The notes beneath the pieces were generated by a model. The model worked only from the letters and a program-made list of their open reading frames with translations, ran no database searches and was not told the origin of the DNA. This document shows, one piece after another, positions 8,268 through 16,990 of a stretch of 44,240 bases of DNA; position 1 is the stretch's first letter, and the number at the start of each line of letters is the position of its first letter. Source of the DNA: Alcanivoracaceae bacterium (GTDB taxonomy: Bacteria > Pseudomonadota > Gammaproteobacteria > Xanthomonadales > Marinicellaceae); assembly GCA_016763695.1 (NCBI GenBank), contig JAESTH010000111.1:1-44240 (forward strand). Direction: 5' to 3'. The position numbers and the translations under genes were made by a program.

Positions 8268-8828
8268 ATGACAGAAAAGAAAACAGTCAAAAAGACGTTG
8301 AAAAAGAAAGCCAGTGTTAAAAAAACAACCAGTAATGAATCAGTGAAAAAAACAAATGTAGCTGATAATATCATGGGTTCAGCTAATGAAATCTGGTTAG
8401 CAGGATTAGGTGCTTTTGCTAAAGCTCAGCAAGAAGGTGTTAAAATATTTAACAAATTAGTTGATGAAGGCAAAGGTGTTGAGCAAGTTATTAGAGAAAG
8501 TTCACAAACGGCAACTAAAGAAGTTAAATCTACTGTTGATAAAGTAAAAGGCAAGGCCTCAAAAAGTTGGGATAAGCTTGAAAATATCTTCGAAAGCCGT
8601 GTTGAAAAAACATTGCAGAAGCTGGATATTCCTACTAGTGAAGAAATCAGTGCATTATTGGCAAAAGTTGAAGCATTAGCGACAGAAGTTTCAAAGTTAA
8701 CTGGTTCTTATGTTGATGATGTAAAATCTGCTGTTAAGAAAACAGCAAGCAAAGCACCAGTAGCTAAAAAGATCAGCAAAAAAGTAGCAAAAAAGGCCAC
8801 TACAAAAACAACTGCAACTAAAGAATAA
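8268..8828 (+). CDS. PhaM/PhaF-type phasin (poly(hydroxyalkanoate) granule-associated protein)
   Basis: A 186-residue protein made of three parts: a Lys-rich N-terminus (residues 1-28), the phasin core with the diagnostic 'EIWLAGLGAFAKAQQEG' near residue 43 and 'LVDEGKGVEQV', a helical region to about 140, and a Lys/Ala-rich tail ('KKISKKVAKKATTKT') like the histone-H1-like, DNA-binding tails of PhaF/PhaM. Such proteins coat PHA granules and tether them to the nucleoid or PHA synthase. No phaC, phaB or depolymerase gene is in the window, so the granule role rests on family membership. The gene has its own promoter-like sequence and terminator. Confidence 0.8.
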   Translation: MTEKKTVKKTLKKKASVKKTTSNESVKKTNVADNIMGSANEIWLAGLGAFAKAQQEGVKIFNKLVDEGKGVEQVIRESSQTATKEVKSTVDKVKGKASKSWDKLENIFESRVEKTLQKLDIPTSEEISALLAKVEALATEVSKLTGSYVDDVKSAVKKTASKAPVAKKISKKVAKKATTKTTATKE

Positions 8829-8901
8829 ATGTAACTACTCACCCCATCATTGCTGTGAGTGATTACAAATAAATGACATAAAGCAACTGTTTAAATATAT
8901 A

Positions 8902-8933
8902 AAAAAAGCCACAAAATCTGTGGCTTTTTTTAT
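8902..8933 (+). terminator. Rho-independent terminator after the phasin gene
   Basis: AAAAAAGCCACA (8902-8913) pairs with TGTGGCTTTTTT (8919-8930) around a five-base loop, followed by further T. Confidence 0.88.
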
Positions 8934-8998
8934 TTTTTATTTTTTCTGTTATTGTGCCAATAATAGTTTAAAAATATGCTTCGAAAAGTATATGTTTT

Positions 8999-9012
8999 GT
9001 CAATTAATTGAC
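8999..9012. promoter_or_regulatory. Perfect 14-bp palindrome upstream of the CheA-like gene
   Basis: GTCAATTAATTGAC is an exact palindrome about 75 bp before the kinase start. Its half TTAATTGAC also occurs at 8174-8182, overlapping the candidate phasin promoter. It could be a regulator binding site; no regulator is identified. Confidence 0.3.
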
Positions 9013-9085
9013 GATAGTCAATGTCTGGATAATGAGAATATTTATAATTCATAGTCACAATATCTAACAAGAATTTACAAAGATT

Positions 9086-11653
9086 ATGGCAGTTATAAAA
9101 AAACCTACTAAAACAAAGAAAAATAGTCGCTATCAGTCATTGATTATCTTTATTACCCTATTTGTAGTAATAATCGTAGCCGTGCTGACAATTAACTTTT
9201 ACTTTTCATCACAGTTTTCTGATGATGCCAAAGAAATCAACTTGGCAGGTAGACAACGGATGCTTTCACAGCGAATGGCCAAAAATATTCAGAAACTGAT
9301 TCAGGCACAGTCTTCCAATGAGGGCATAGAACAGGCTTTTAGTGAATTAAAATCTACTTTCTCGTTATTTGATAATACGCTCATGGCTTTTACAAAAGGT
9401 GGTAAAACAACAGGAGCAAATGGTCAGGCAGTGACCTTAAAAAAGGTAGATATAGTAGCTTCTATAAATGCTATTACTGCAGCAAATAAAATTTGGCCTG
9501 AGTACAAAGCAGCAATTAGTAAATTGATTGAGTCCGATACCTCACTTTTAAGAGAGTTAGCTGAGGCTATAGATTATGGAAAAAATCAAAACCTTAATAT
9601 TTTATCAATGATGGATGAATTGACAGAAATCTTTCAAGTCAAAGTATATGATGGTGTATACATCAATCTTGCAGCTAGGCAACGAATGTTGTCACAGCGT
9701 ATCATAAAATCTCTATTTGAGTTGGTTAATGCTCAATCTTCAAAGGGCAACATTAATCATTTAATAAGCCTGTTAAAGAAAGATGTGGAAGCATTTAATT
9801 ATAGTTTACAATTATTTTTAGCTGGTGGAGACTTTAAAACCGCAGATGGTTCAGTGGTTTTCTTAAAGGCCGTGAAAAATAAGGACATTATTGAACTGAT
9901 TAAGCAAACGCAAAAAGTATGGAAACCTCTTTCACAATCTATTTCAGTTATCGTAAATGGTGATTTCAGTATTTATCGCACCTTGGCGGAGACTAATGAT
10001 TATGCTAATAGAGAAAATCTTAATCTTTTAAGGTTAATGAATGATTTAACGGTGTCGCTTGATCAGGACTCGACAATGCGTGCTGATATACTTCGTTATG
10101 TTCAGATTTTTGGTATCTTACTTGCTTTGGTTATGTTTGGTTTTATTGTTTTATTCTTCTTGAAGCATTTAAGGCAGGCTGATGCGGAGTTAGATCAAGC
10201 CAAAAATGAAACAGACCGAATATTTGAAACGGTCAATGATGGGTTATTTTTGATGGATAGGAGTTATATGATAGGTACACAATATTCTGACTCACTCACC
10301 AATATCATAAATGTCGAGCAACCAGCAGGTAAAAATTTCATCAGTATTCTAAGAAAGATAGTGCCTGAGAACACACTACAAACTGCGAAAGATTATCTAG
10401 AGCTTCTTTATGGAGACAGGGTTAATGCAGATCTTGTAAAAGACCTTAATCCTTTAGATGAAGTCGAAGTATATTTCGGTGATGAGGGCCTGGACAAGAG
10501 TGTTGGGCATCTGGGATTTGAATTCAGTCGTGTTATAAAAGATAGTAAAATATCACATTTGCTAGTTCAGGTGGAAGATGTAACAGAAAAAGTTAAACTG
10601 GAAAAAGAATTAGCTGAGTCAAAAGATAAGGCGCAGGCACAATTTGATTTAATGTTACAGGTGTTACATGTTCAACCAGATATGCTTCAACAATTTTTAT
10701 CAGAAACAGAGGTTTCATTAAGAGGTATTAATCAGGTTTTACAACACAGAACAAAAGGTAAAAATGCTTACCAGGAGAAGCTTAACAGCATTTCAAGATA
10801 TATGCATAGAATTAAAGGCGATGCAGCAGGGCTTGAGTTGCAGAGTTTTGAGCAAAAAGCACATGATTTTGAAGATTTGTTTGAAAATATGAAACAGCAG
10901 TTGAATTTATCAGGCAAAGATTTCTTGCCACTGGTCATCAAGTTGGATGAATTTATGAGCCAAATTGAATCTTTAAGAGCATTGATTGCCAAGTTAAGTG
11001 AGTTACAAGGGTCAATTAAGAGTATAGATCCTGTTAACTCAGTAGTGCCGCATGCTAATAATGAAGAGAGTAAAATATCGCAAAAGTTAGTTGTGCTTAC
11101 ACAAGCGGTGGCTAATAAACAAAATAAGAAAGTGATATTAAATGTATTTAATGAGCATTTATTACCAGCATTGTACTATAAACCCATTCATGATATTTTG
11201 ACTCAGCTGATTCGCAACTCTATCGTTCACGGTATTGAGCTAGCATTCACCAGAGTTCAATTGAATAAGGCAGAAGAAGGACGGATTATTGTTAAATTTT
11301 CAAAAGACCCAATAAATAATCTTGTTATAGAATATTCTGATGACGGCAAAGGTTTAATAGAAAAAGAAATATTGGATGCTGCTATTGAAAAAGGTTTGAC
11401 TACAAAAGAAAATAGTAGTCTCTGGGATAGAAAGAAAATTATTCAACTTATATTTAAACCTGGTTTTTCAACAAAGCGCGTGATTGATACTGATGCAGGT
11501 AGAGGTGTTGGTATGGATGTGATAGTTGATTTAGTGAAACAACTGAGCGGCAGAATAAGTGTCAAAAGTGTTGATAATAAGTTTTTTAAGTTTACGATTA
11601 AGCTGCCAGAGGTTAAGACAACGGATACAAGAAATAGCATGGAGATAAACTGA
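9086..11653 (+). CDS. CheA-like sensor kinase: two PilJ-type sensor modules, PAS-like, HPt and HATPase
   Basis: An 855-residue membrane kinase. TM1 is about residues 18-42. Two type IV pilus/nitrate-sensor (PilJ-like) modules follow, each opening with the same signature: 'AGRQRMLSQRM' near 54 and 'AARQRMLSQRI' near 196. TM2 is about 337-360. A PAS-like cytoplasmic region spans about 370-510, with a coiled coil at 505-525. An HPt-like helix bundle carries the likely phospho-accepting His574 ('RYMHRIKGDAAGL'). The HATPase has the N-box 'QLIRNSIVHGIE' (Asn711), G1 'DDGKGL' and G2 'GRGVGMDVIVDLV'. The CheA P2, dimerisation and CheW-like domains are missing, so it signals outside a classical chemoreceptor array. 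Its stop overlaps the CheY gene as TGATG. Confidence 0.8.
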   Translation: MAVIKKPTKTKKNSRYQSLIIFITLFVVIIVAVLTINFYFSSQFSDDAKEINLAGRQRMLSQRMAKNIQKLIQAQSSNEGIEQAFSELKSTFSLFDNTLMAFTKGGKTTGANGQAVTLKKVDIVASINAITAANKIWPEYKAAISKLIESDTSLLRELAEAIDYGKNQNLNILSMMDELTEIFQVKVYDGVYINLAARQRMLSQRIIKSLFELVNAQSSKGNINHLISLLKKDVEAFNYSLQLFLAGGDFKTADGSVVFLKAVKNKDIIELIKQTQKVWKPLSQSISVIVNGDFSIYRTLAETNDYANRENLNLLRLMNDLTVSLDQDSTMRADILRYVQIFGILLALVMFGFIVLFFLKHLRQADAELDQAKNETDRIFETVNDGLFLMDRSYMIGTQYSDSLTNIINVEQPAGKNFISILRKIVPENTLQTAKDYLELLYGDRVNADLVKDLNPLDEVEVYFGDEGLDKSVGHLGFEFSRVIKDSKISHLLVQVEDVTEKVKLEKELAESKDKAQAQFDLMLQVLHVQPDMLQQFLSETEVSLRGINQVLQHRTKGKNAYQEKLNSISRYMHRIKGDAAGLELQSFEQKAHDFEDLFENMKQQLNLSGKDFLPLVIKLDEFMSQIESLRALIAKLSELQGSIKSIDPVNSVVPHANNEESKISQKLVVLTQAVANKQNKKVILNVFNEHLLPALYYKPIHDILTQLIRNSIVHGIELAFTRVQLNKAEEGRIIVKFSKDPINNLVIEYSDDGKGLIEKEILDAAIEKGLTTKENSSLWDRKKIIQLIFKPGFSTKRVIDTDAGRGVGMDVIVDLVKQLSGRISVKSVDNKFFKFTIKLPEVKTTDTRNSMEIN

Positions 11654-12012
11654 TGGACATGATGATTGTAGATGATTCGATGATAATACGAAATAAAATT
11701 GAAAGGGCATTAACTGACTTTGATATAAATGTAGTCGGCATCGCTAAAAATGGTGTTGAGGCGGTAGAGCTCATGGCTTCAAGCGATCCAGAAATGGTTA
11801 CAATGGATTTAACCATGCCTATCATGGATGGTACTGAATGTATAGAAGAGCTCTTAAAGTTAAGTCCAGACCTGATTATTTTAGTTGTTTCTGCACTTTC
11901 TGACAAAGCAACTGCTATAGCGGCATTACAAAAAGGGGCACATGGTTTTTTATGTAAGCCTTTTACTGAGGCAGAATTAACAACTGCAATCTCCAAATTA
12001 ATTAAAGGTTAA
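11653..12012 (+). CDS. CheY-like single-domain response regulator
   Basis: A 119-residue receiver with no output domain. The acidic pocket is D7-D8, the phospho-acceptor is Asp52 ('VTMDLTMPIMDGTE'), the switch Ser lies in 'VVSALSD' and the conserved Lys is in 'FLCKPF'. The gene starts within the stop codon of the kinase (TGATG), with a GGAGA ribosome-binding site inside the kinase end, so the two are coupled and it is the obvious phosphorylation partner. As with CheY, output would be through protein binding, for example to a motor or pilus component, which the sequence does not reveal. Confidence 0.93.
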   Translation: MDMMIVDDSMIIRNKIERALTDFDINVVGIAKNGVEAVELMASSDPEMVTMDLTMPIMDGTECIEELLKLSPDLIILVVSALSDKATAIAALQKGAHGFLCKPFTEAELTTAISKLIKG

Positions 12013-12016
12013 GTAT

Positions 12017-12463
12017 ATGAATGCAAACGACTTAAAAGTATTTATTGATGGAGCTACAAATTATTTTAGCCAAATGTCAAACAGACCCGCAGTTGTTCAA
12101 ACTCCTTATCTTGAAGAGAAGAACATTGCCATTACACATGAATTTACAGGGATTATAGGTGTTTCTGGTAAGAAAAAAGGCTGTGTTTACTTTACTGCTC
12201 CAATGAGTTTATTGAAACATTTATTGTTAACTATTGGCGAGCTGGATACATCCAAGGATGCTTTGTCAGATTTGGTAGGTGAGGTTGCCAATACCATTGC
12301 GGGAAATGCCAGAAGCTATTTTGGGCCAGAGTTTATGATTTCTGTACCTATTGTTGTTAATGGGCATACCGAAAGAATTAAGTTGCCAGAAAATCATAGA
12401 TCTTATGTCATTCCTGTTATTTGGAGAAATCATGAAGCTGCTGTTGTAGTGAGCCTAGAATAG
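12017..12463 (+). CDS. CheX-like CheY-P phosphatase
   Basis: A 148-residue protein of the CheC/CheX/FliY phosphatase group. The catalytic E-x2-N motif is present as Glu89 and Asn92 in 'LSDLVGEVANTIAGNAR'. CheX has one such motif per chain and acts as a homodimer dephosphorylating CheY-P. The gene begins 4 bp after the CheY-like gene. The three genes thus give a complete phosphorylation and dephosphorylation cycle. The call rests on motif and context. Confidence 0.85.
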   Translation: MNANDLKVFIDGATNYFSQMSNRPAVVQTPYLEEKNIAITHEFTGIIGVSGKKKGCVYFTAPMSLLKHLLLTIGELDTSKDALSDLVGEVANTIAGNARSYFGPEFMISVPIVVNGHTERIKLPENHRSYVIPVIWRNHEAAVVVSLE

Positions 12464-12520
12464 TTGTCTGTTGTGACCTGATTTACATACTCTATTAGCC
12501 TATGAAGTAGAACCTCGAGA

Positions 12521-12565
12521 CTCGTCCGAGCATAGGGTATTATTCTCGGACAAGCTTTTGTTATT
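12521..12565 (+). terminator. Probable terminator after the CheX-like gene
   Basis: CTCGTCCGAG (12521-12530) pairs with CTCGGACAAG (12545-12554) with one mismatch over a 14-base loop, followed by CTTTTGTTATTT. It ends the kinase-CheY-CheX transcript before the convergent M28 peptidase gene. Confidence 0.6.
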
Positions 12566-12589
12566 TAATGGCTGTGCTGTAGGTCTAAA

Positions 12590-14398
12590 TTACTGCCTTG
12601 AGCTGGGTGTTACTTCCATCTCTATTATTTTGCCATCCCGTTTTATTTTTGCTTTTACAGTTTTGCCCACTTTTAAAGCCTGTAGAATATAGGTGAAATC
12701 ATAGATGTTTTCAATTTTTGTTCCAGCTATTTCAATCAGTGTATCACCACTTTGGAGTCCAGCCTTTTCGGCAGGAGAACCTTGGGTTACGCCGCTTAAT
12801 AAAACACCTTTGCCATCTTCACTGGCATAATCAGGAATAGTTCCCAAATAGGCTCGCATTCCGCCACGTGTTCCTTTTTCTTTTTTTCGTTGCTGTTTTT
12901 GATAATCTAACGGCTGTTCCTGTAATGACAGTCCCCTGGCAATAAGTGCCACCAGTTTTGAAATTCTGGCGATGCCGTTATAATTAATTAAATCAGCAGT
13001 GTCTCTGGGGCTATGGTATTCGGCATGGGAGCCTGTAAAGGCTGATAATACAGGTGCATTGAATAAATAAAAGCTCATGGCGTCAGTGGGTAAGTATGCA
13101 TCTTCCTGTAAAGTGATGTTTAGACCAATGGGCGCATTACGTTGTTCAATTATTTCATTCCATTGACTACTTGAGCCTGTTCCCTGTATTACCGCAGCAT
13201 CACGCAATCTTCCAATCATATCCATGTTAAGATTTGCCATAAATGTTTCTGATAAATCTTTTTTATCAAAGGTCTTAACAAAGTGATTTGATCCCAGTAA
13301 ACCCAATTCCTCACCTGACCAGAAAGCAAAGATAATGTCTCTTTTAGGTGTTAACTTACCTTCATTTTTCATCATAAGCAGATATTCTGCAATAGATAAT
13401 AAGCCAGCTACTCCAGAAGCATTATCATCAGCCCCTGGGTGGACAAAGCCCATTTCATCAGCTCTTGCTAATGATGTGGAGCTTTCGCCATGGCCCAAGT
13501 GGTCATAATGTGCACCGAGAATAACCGCAGGTAGATTAGTGCTACCTTTTAGGTAGGCAATGACATTTTTACCGATTTTTTTTTCCTGGATTAAATCTAT
13601 GCTAGCAGATATTTGTAGATCAGGTATATCAAATCCCATCACAAACTTACCAGCATCTAGTTTTTTCTGAATAGATTTCCAGTTCTTGTCCATTTTACCA
13701 AACCACTTTTGTCCTACTTCATTGCTTATGGATACAACGGGCATACTGCCGTGTGCAGTTGAGGCATCAAATGTTAAAGGAATTAATTGTTTCTTTACGA
13801 TAGTGTTAGGACCGTGAACAAAAATGACACCTTTTGCACCATGTTGTCTGGCATTGAGTACTTTATTTCTTTCGCTGGAAAAGCGGTTAATTTTAATACG
13901 CTGCTCAGTGCTTATGTCCTCTGGCATAAAGCGCATAATCAGTACCCATTTATCTTTCACATCTAAATGTGTATATGAATCATAGTTTTCACCCGCTTTA
14001 TCACCTTCTGGTTCGGTAATCCCATAACCTACAAACACCAGTCCAGCTTTTTCAAAATCGCCAAGACCAGAAAAAACCAGCGGTCTGTAATCTTTATTCA
14101 GTTCCAGAGCCTGACCATTGATGGTTAAGCTATTATTTTTTCCTAGATTTGTTCCTGCTGTGAATTCGAAAGGGTGCTTGTAACTTTGAGAATGCCAAGG
14201 GCGCAGGCCGATTCTTTTTAGCTCATTGTCAATATAACTAGCTGCTTTGGCCTCGCTATCACTGCCAGTTAATCGACCACCTATTTCTGTAAGATTGATG
14301 ACATGGTTTTTAATTTTTGTAGAGTTAATTGCAGCAGTTGGTTTTGCATCGGCAGCTTGAATCTGTAATGCAACTAATAGTAAAAGTATCAATTTCAT
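12590..14398 (-). CDS. M28 family zinc metallopeptidase with PA and PDZ domains
   Basis: A 602-residue exported aminopeptidase-like enzyme. Residues 1-18 are a signal peptide (LLLLVALQIQAADA). A PA-like insert covers about residues 95-230. The M28 core shows all five metal-site segments: His in 'GAHYDHLGHG' (about 295), Asp in 'HPGADDNASGV' (about 320), catalytic Glu-Glu in 'SGEELGLLG' (about 360), Asp in 'NLNMDMIGR' (about 390) and His in 'HAEYHSPRDT' (about 460). A PDZ domain closes the protein (about 510-600, 'GSPAEKAGLQSGDTLIEI'). It would release N-terminal residues from peptides in the periplasm. It lies 10 bp behind the TolB-like lipoprotein gene, so the two probably work together. Confidence 0.9.
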   Translation of the reverse strand: MKLILLLLVALQIQAADAKPTAAINSTKIKNHVINLTEIGGRLTGSDSEAKAASYIDNELKRIGLRPWHSQSYKHPFEFTAGTNLGKNNSLTINGQALELNKDYRPLVFSGLGDFEKAGLVFVGYGITEPEGDKAGENYDSYTHLDVKDKWVLIMRFMPEDISTEQRIKINRFSSERNKVLNARQHGAKGVIFVHGPNTIVKKQLIPLTFDASTAHGSMPVVSISNEVGQKWFGKMDKNWKSIQKKLDAGKFVMGFDIPDLQISASIDLIQEKKIGKNVIAYLKGSTNLPAVILGAHYDHLGHGESSTSLARADEMGFVHPGADDNASGVAGLLSIAEYLLMMKNEGKLTPKRDIIFAFWSGEELGLLGSNHFVKTFDKKDLSETFMANLNMDMIGRLRDAAVIQGTGSSSQWNEIIEQRNAPIGLNITLQEDAYLPTDAMSFYLFNAPVLSAFTGSHAEYHSPRDTADLINYNGIARISKLVALIARGLSLQEQPLDYQKQQRKKEKGTRGGMRAYLGTIPDYASEDGKGVLLSGVTQGSPAEKAGLQSGDTLIEIAGTKIENIYDFTYILQALKVGKTVKAKIKRDGKIIEMEVTPSSRQ

Positions 14399-14408
14399 TT
14401 ATTATCCT

Positions 14409-15557
14409 TTATTTTATATTTAAAGCTTTAAGTGCGGCCTGATGATTCCAATTGGCGCGAAATATTTGGGAGACATTGTTGTTGTCCTTTTTTCTGGTCC
14501 AGTATAGTTCATCTCCTGCTGGAGTAAAGACTGGCAAGCCATCAAATCCTTCCATGTTACTGGCTCTAATAGGTTGGTGTTTTCCAGCGGTATCAACAAT
14601 ATATAATTCAAAATTGGCAAAGCCATTTTTATTGGAAGTATAAATAATGTATTTTTGTGATGGATGATAAAATGGTGCCCAAGACATGTTATTTGTACGG
14701 GTTAACTGTTTTTTATCGTTGCCATCAATATTCATAGTGTAAATTTCTGCCTTCATACCATCAGCTGAAAATCTGCGCCAGACTATTTTTTTGCTATCGG
14801 GTGAGAAGAATGGCCCACCATCATAACCCTTGTGAGTGGTGAGTTGTTTAACTTCAGTACCATCAGCTTTCATAATAAAAATATCCATCATAAAAGCGGG
14901 GTCTATTGAAAAGGTTTTGGTTTCAGCTTCTGACATATTTTGTGCTTTGGCATTATAAGCATTTCGATTGGATGAAAAGGCTATCCATTGACCATCAGCT
15001 GAATAACTGGCTTCTGCATCATAACCCCTTTCTGTGGTTAATTGCTGTGTGCCTTTGCTGTCTTTAACAAATAAGTCGTAGTTTTCATCATAATCCCAGG
15101 AGTATCTTCTCTCCTTACCAGAGGCTCTGAAATCGAGCTCATCAAGCTGTTTATGTTTAGCCTCTGCATCTAAATGTGTAGAAGCATATAATAACTGTTC
15201 GCCATTTGGGTGTATCCATGAGCAGGTGGTTTTACCTATCCCGTTTGAGATCATTTCTACATCGCCTAGCTCAAGATCCATTTTGAAAATTTGATAAAAA
15301 GGGTTGTCGTTCAGCCTTTCACTTTGAAAGATGAGTTGTGTTCCATCAGCTGAAAAATAGCCTTCTCCCGAGCGCTTGCCAGCAAAAGTGAGTTGATTGA
15401 TTTCGGTTAAAAATAAAGTGGGTGCTTGAGTTTGAGTAGTTGCCTGCTCATTCGCCGTCATTGCTGGAGGTTTTGCGGCAGTTAATATTGTGGATTTATG
15501 AGTGTTTTGGTTACAAGATATGAGTAACGAAGTACTAAGTATAAATAATAGTTTCAT
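14409..15557 (-). CDS. TolB-like beta-propeller lipoprotein (PD40/WD40-like repeats)
   Basis: A 382-residue protein with a lipoprotein signal (MKLLFILSTSLLISC, lipobox L-I-S-C), so the mature protein is membrane-anchored at the Cys. After a Thr/Gln-rich linker come about six PD40-type blades, each with a G/D-x-x-[IL]-x-[FW]-x-[ST]-x-R/N pattern ('GQWIAFSSNRNAYNA', 'DSKKIVWRRFSADG', 'QKYIIYTSNKNG'). Such propellers bind proteins or peptides; it is not TolB itself, since the TolB N-terminal domain and tol-pal genes are absent. Placement between glmM (9 bp) and the M28 peptidase (10 bp) suggests a shared transcript and a role in substrate handling for the peptidase. Confidence 0.78.
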   Translation of the reverse strand: MKLLFILSTSLLISCNQNTHKSTILTAAKPPAMTANEQATTQTQAPTLFLTEINQLTFAGKRSGEGYFSADGTQLIFQSERLNDNPFYQIFKMDLELGDVEMISNGIGKTTCSWIHPNGEQLLYASTHLDAEAKHKQLDELDFRASGKERRYSWDYDENYDLFVKDSKGTQQLTTERGYDAEASYSADGQWIAFSSNRNAYNAKAQNMSEAETKTFSIDPAFMMDIFIMKADGTEVKQLTTHKGYDGGPFFSPDSKKIVWRRFSADGMKAEIYTMNIDGNDKKQLTRTNNMSWAPFYHPSQKYIIYTSNKNGFANFELYIVDTAGKHQPIRASNMEGFDGLPVFTPAGDELYWTRKKDNNNVSQIFRANWNHQAALKALNIK

Positions 15558-15566
15558 TGAAGGTTC

Positions 15567-16904
15567 CTAAATGTGTTCTACAATAGTTTTTAATTGGTTT
15601 GCATATTTATCAGCCAGGTCAGGGTCTTGTGCTTCTACCATAACACGTAGCATGGGTTGGGTTCCTGAGGCACGTATTAGGGTGCGTCCTTTACCCGTAA
15701 GTTTTTTGTCAATTTCTTTGGCTTTTTCGATAAGATCGGTATTTTTGGCAATAGATTTTGCATCATTTATGGTGATGTTTATCAAAACTTGAGGGTATAA
15801 AGGAATTTCTGCTGCCAGTTCTTTTAAGCGTTTATTTTCATTTTTTATTACTTCAAGTATCATCAAGGCACTGACAATACCATCGCCAGTTGTGGCAAGT
15901 TCAAGGTTAAGAATATGTCCTGATGATTCTCCTCCCAGATGCCAATTATTTTTCTTTAATAGCTGATGCACATATCTGTCGCCTACATTAGCGCGTTTAA
16001 AGGCAATGCCTAAATCATCCAGACCAACTTGCATGGCCTGATTGGTCATGAGCGTGCCAATAACTCCACCATTGAGTTTTTTGTTTTTATGTAGATGTTT
16101 GGCGATTATAAAAATAAGCTGGTCTCCATCTATCACTTCGCCATAATGATCAACCATTAATACTCTGTCTCCATCCCCATCCAGGGCGATGCCCAGATCG
16201 GCACCCGTTTCCAGTACTTTTTCCTGTAAATTTTGTGGCTCGGTTGAACCGCAGTCCTGATTAATATTGATACCATCTGGTTTGTTTCCTACCACGGTCA
16301 CATTTGCGCCCAGTTCGGAAAAGACTTGCGGTGCAATATGATAAGTGGCTCCATTTGCACAATCGACAACGATTTTTAATCCCGCCAGGCTTTGCTGTCT
16401 TGGGAAGGTGCTTTTGCAAAATTCGATATATCTCCCTGCGGCATCATCAATTCGTCTGGCCTTACCTAAATTTTCACTAGAAACGGTTATAAATTCCTTG
16501 ATCAGCTCTTTTTCTATTTCTAACTCCAGTTGGTCTGAAAGCTTTTCACCGTTATGATCAAAAAACTTGATACCATTATCATAATAGGGATTGTGCGAGG
16601 CACTGATAACAATTCCTGCACTGGCGTGCATGGAGCGGGTCATCCAGGCAATGGCTGGAGTTGGCATTGGCCCAAGTAATAAGCAGTTGGTCCCTGCAGA
16701 TGACAGACCTGCCTCCAGGGCTGACTCAAGCATATAACCAGAGATACGTGTGTCTTTGCCTATGATGATAGTGTTTGATGGTGAATGCTTACCTAATACC
16801 ACACCAGCTGCGCGTCCAAGCTTAAGGGCAAATTCGGCAGTCATGATTGATCCGCCAACTTTACCTCTGATTCCATCGGTTCCAAAATATTTTTTTTCTA
16901 TCAT
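15567..16904 (-). CDS. glmM: Phosphoglucosamine mutase
   Basis: A 445-residue alpha-D-phosphohexomutase converting glucosamine-6-phosphate to glucosamine-1-phosphate for UDP-GlcNAc, peptidoglycan and LPS. The N-terminus 'KYFGTDGIRGKVG' is typical. The phosphoserine loop is 'ISASHNPYYDNGIKFF' near residue 100, the metal-binding loop is 'DGDGDRV' near 240, the sugar-binding loop is 'GGESSGH' near 325 and the phosphate-binding loop 'RASGTQPMLRVM' is near 410. Length matches E. coli GlmM (445). It follows folP as in E. coli, although here a 182-bp gap with strong secondary structure separates them. Confidence 0.97.
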   Translation of the reverse strand: MIEKKYFGTDGIRGKVGGSIMTAEFALKLGRAAGVVLGKHSPSNTIIIGKDTRISGYMLESALEAGLSSAGTNCLLLGPMPTPAIAWMTRSMHASAGIVISASHNPYYDNGIKFFDHNGEKLSDQLELEIEKELIKEFITVSSENLGKARRIDDAAGRYIEFCKSTFPRQQSLAGLKIVVDCANGATYHIAPQVFSELGANVTVVGNKPDGININQDCGSTEPQNLQEKVLETGADLGIALDGDGDRVLMVDHYGEVIDGDQLIFIIAKHLHKNKKLNGGVIGTLMTNQAMQVGLDDLGIAFKRANVGDRYVHQLLKKNNWHLGGESSGHILNLELATTGDGIVSALMILEVIKNENKRLKELAAEIPLYPQVLINITINDAKSIAKNTDLIEKAKEIDKKLTGKGRTLIRASGTQPMLRVMVEAQDPDLADKYANQLKTIVEHI

Positions 16905-16944
16905 ATTAAATTTCGTCTCATTATTCTTGTTTTTCTATCTCATT

Positions 16945-16964
16945 ATTCCTGCAAAGGCAGGAAT
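16945..16964. repeat. Small palindrome ATTCCTGC-4-GCAGGAAT
   Basis: A perfect 8-bp inverted repeat with an AAAG loop between folP and glmM. It looks like the small dispersed GCAGGAAT palindromes found in many proteobacterial genomes, but no second copy was seen in this window. Confidence 0.45.
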
Positions 16965-16990
16965 CTTATTTAATTTAACTATTTAGGTAT

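Noticed and set aside
9086-11653. Classical CheA or a methyl-accepting chemoreceptor
   Set aside because: There is no P2, dimerisation or CheW-like domain and no MCP signalling hairpin; only the HPt and ATPase parts resemble CheA.
14409-15557. tolB of the Tol-Pal system
   Set aside because: The protein is a lipoprotein without the TolB N-terminal domain, and no tolQRA or pal genes are nearby.
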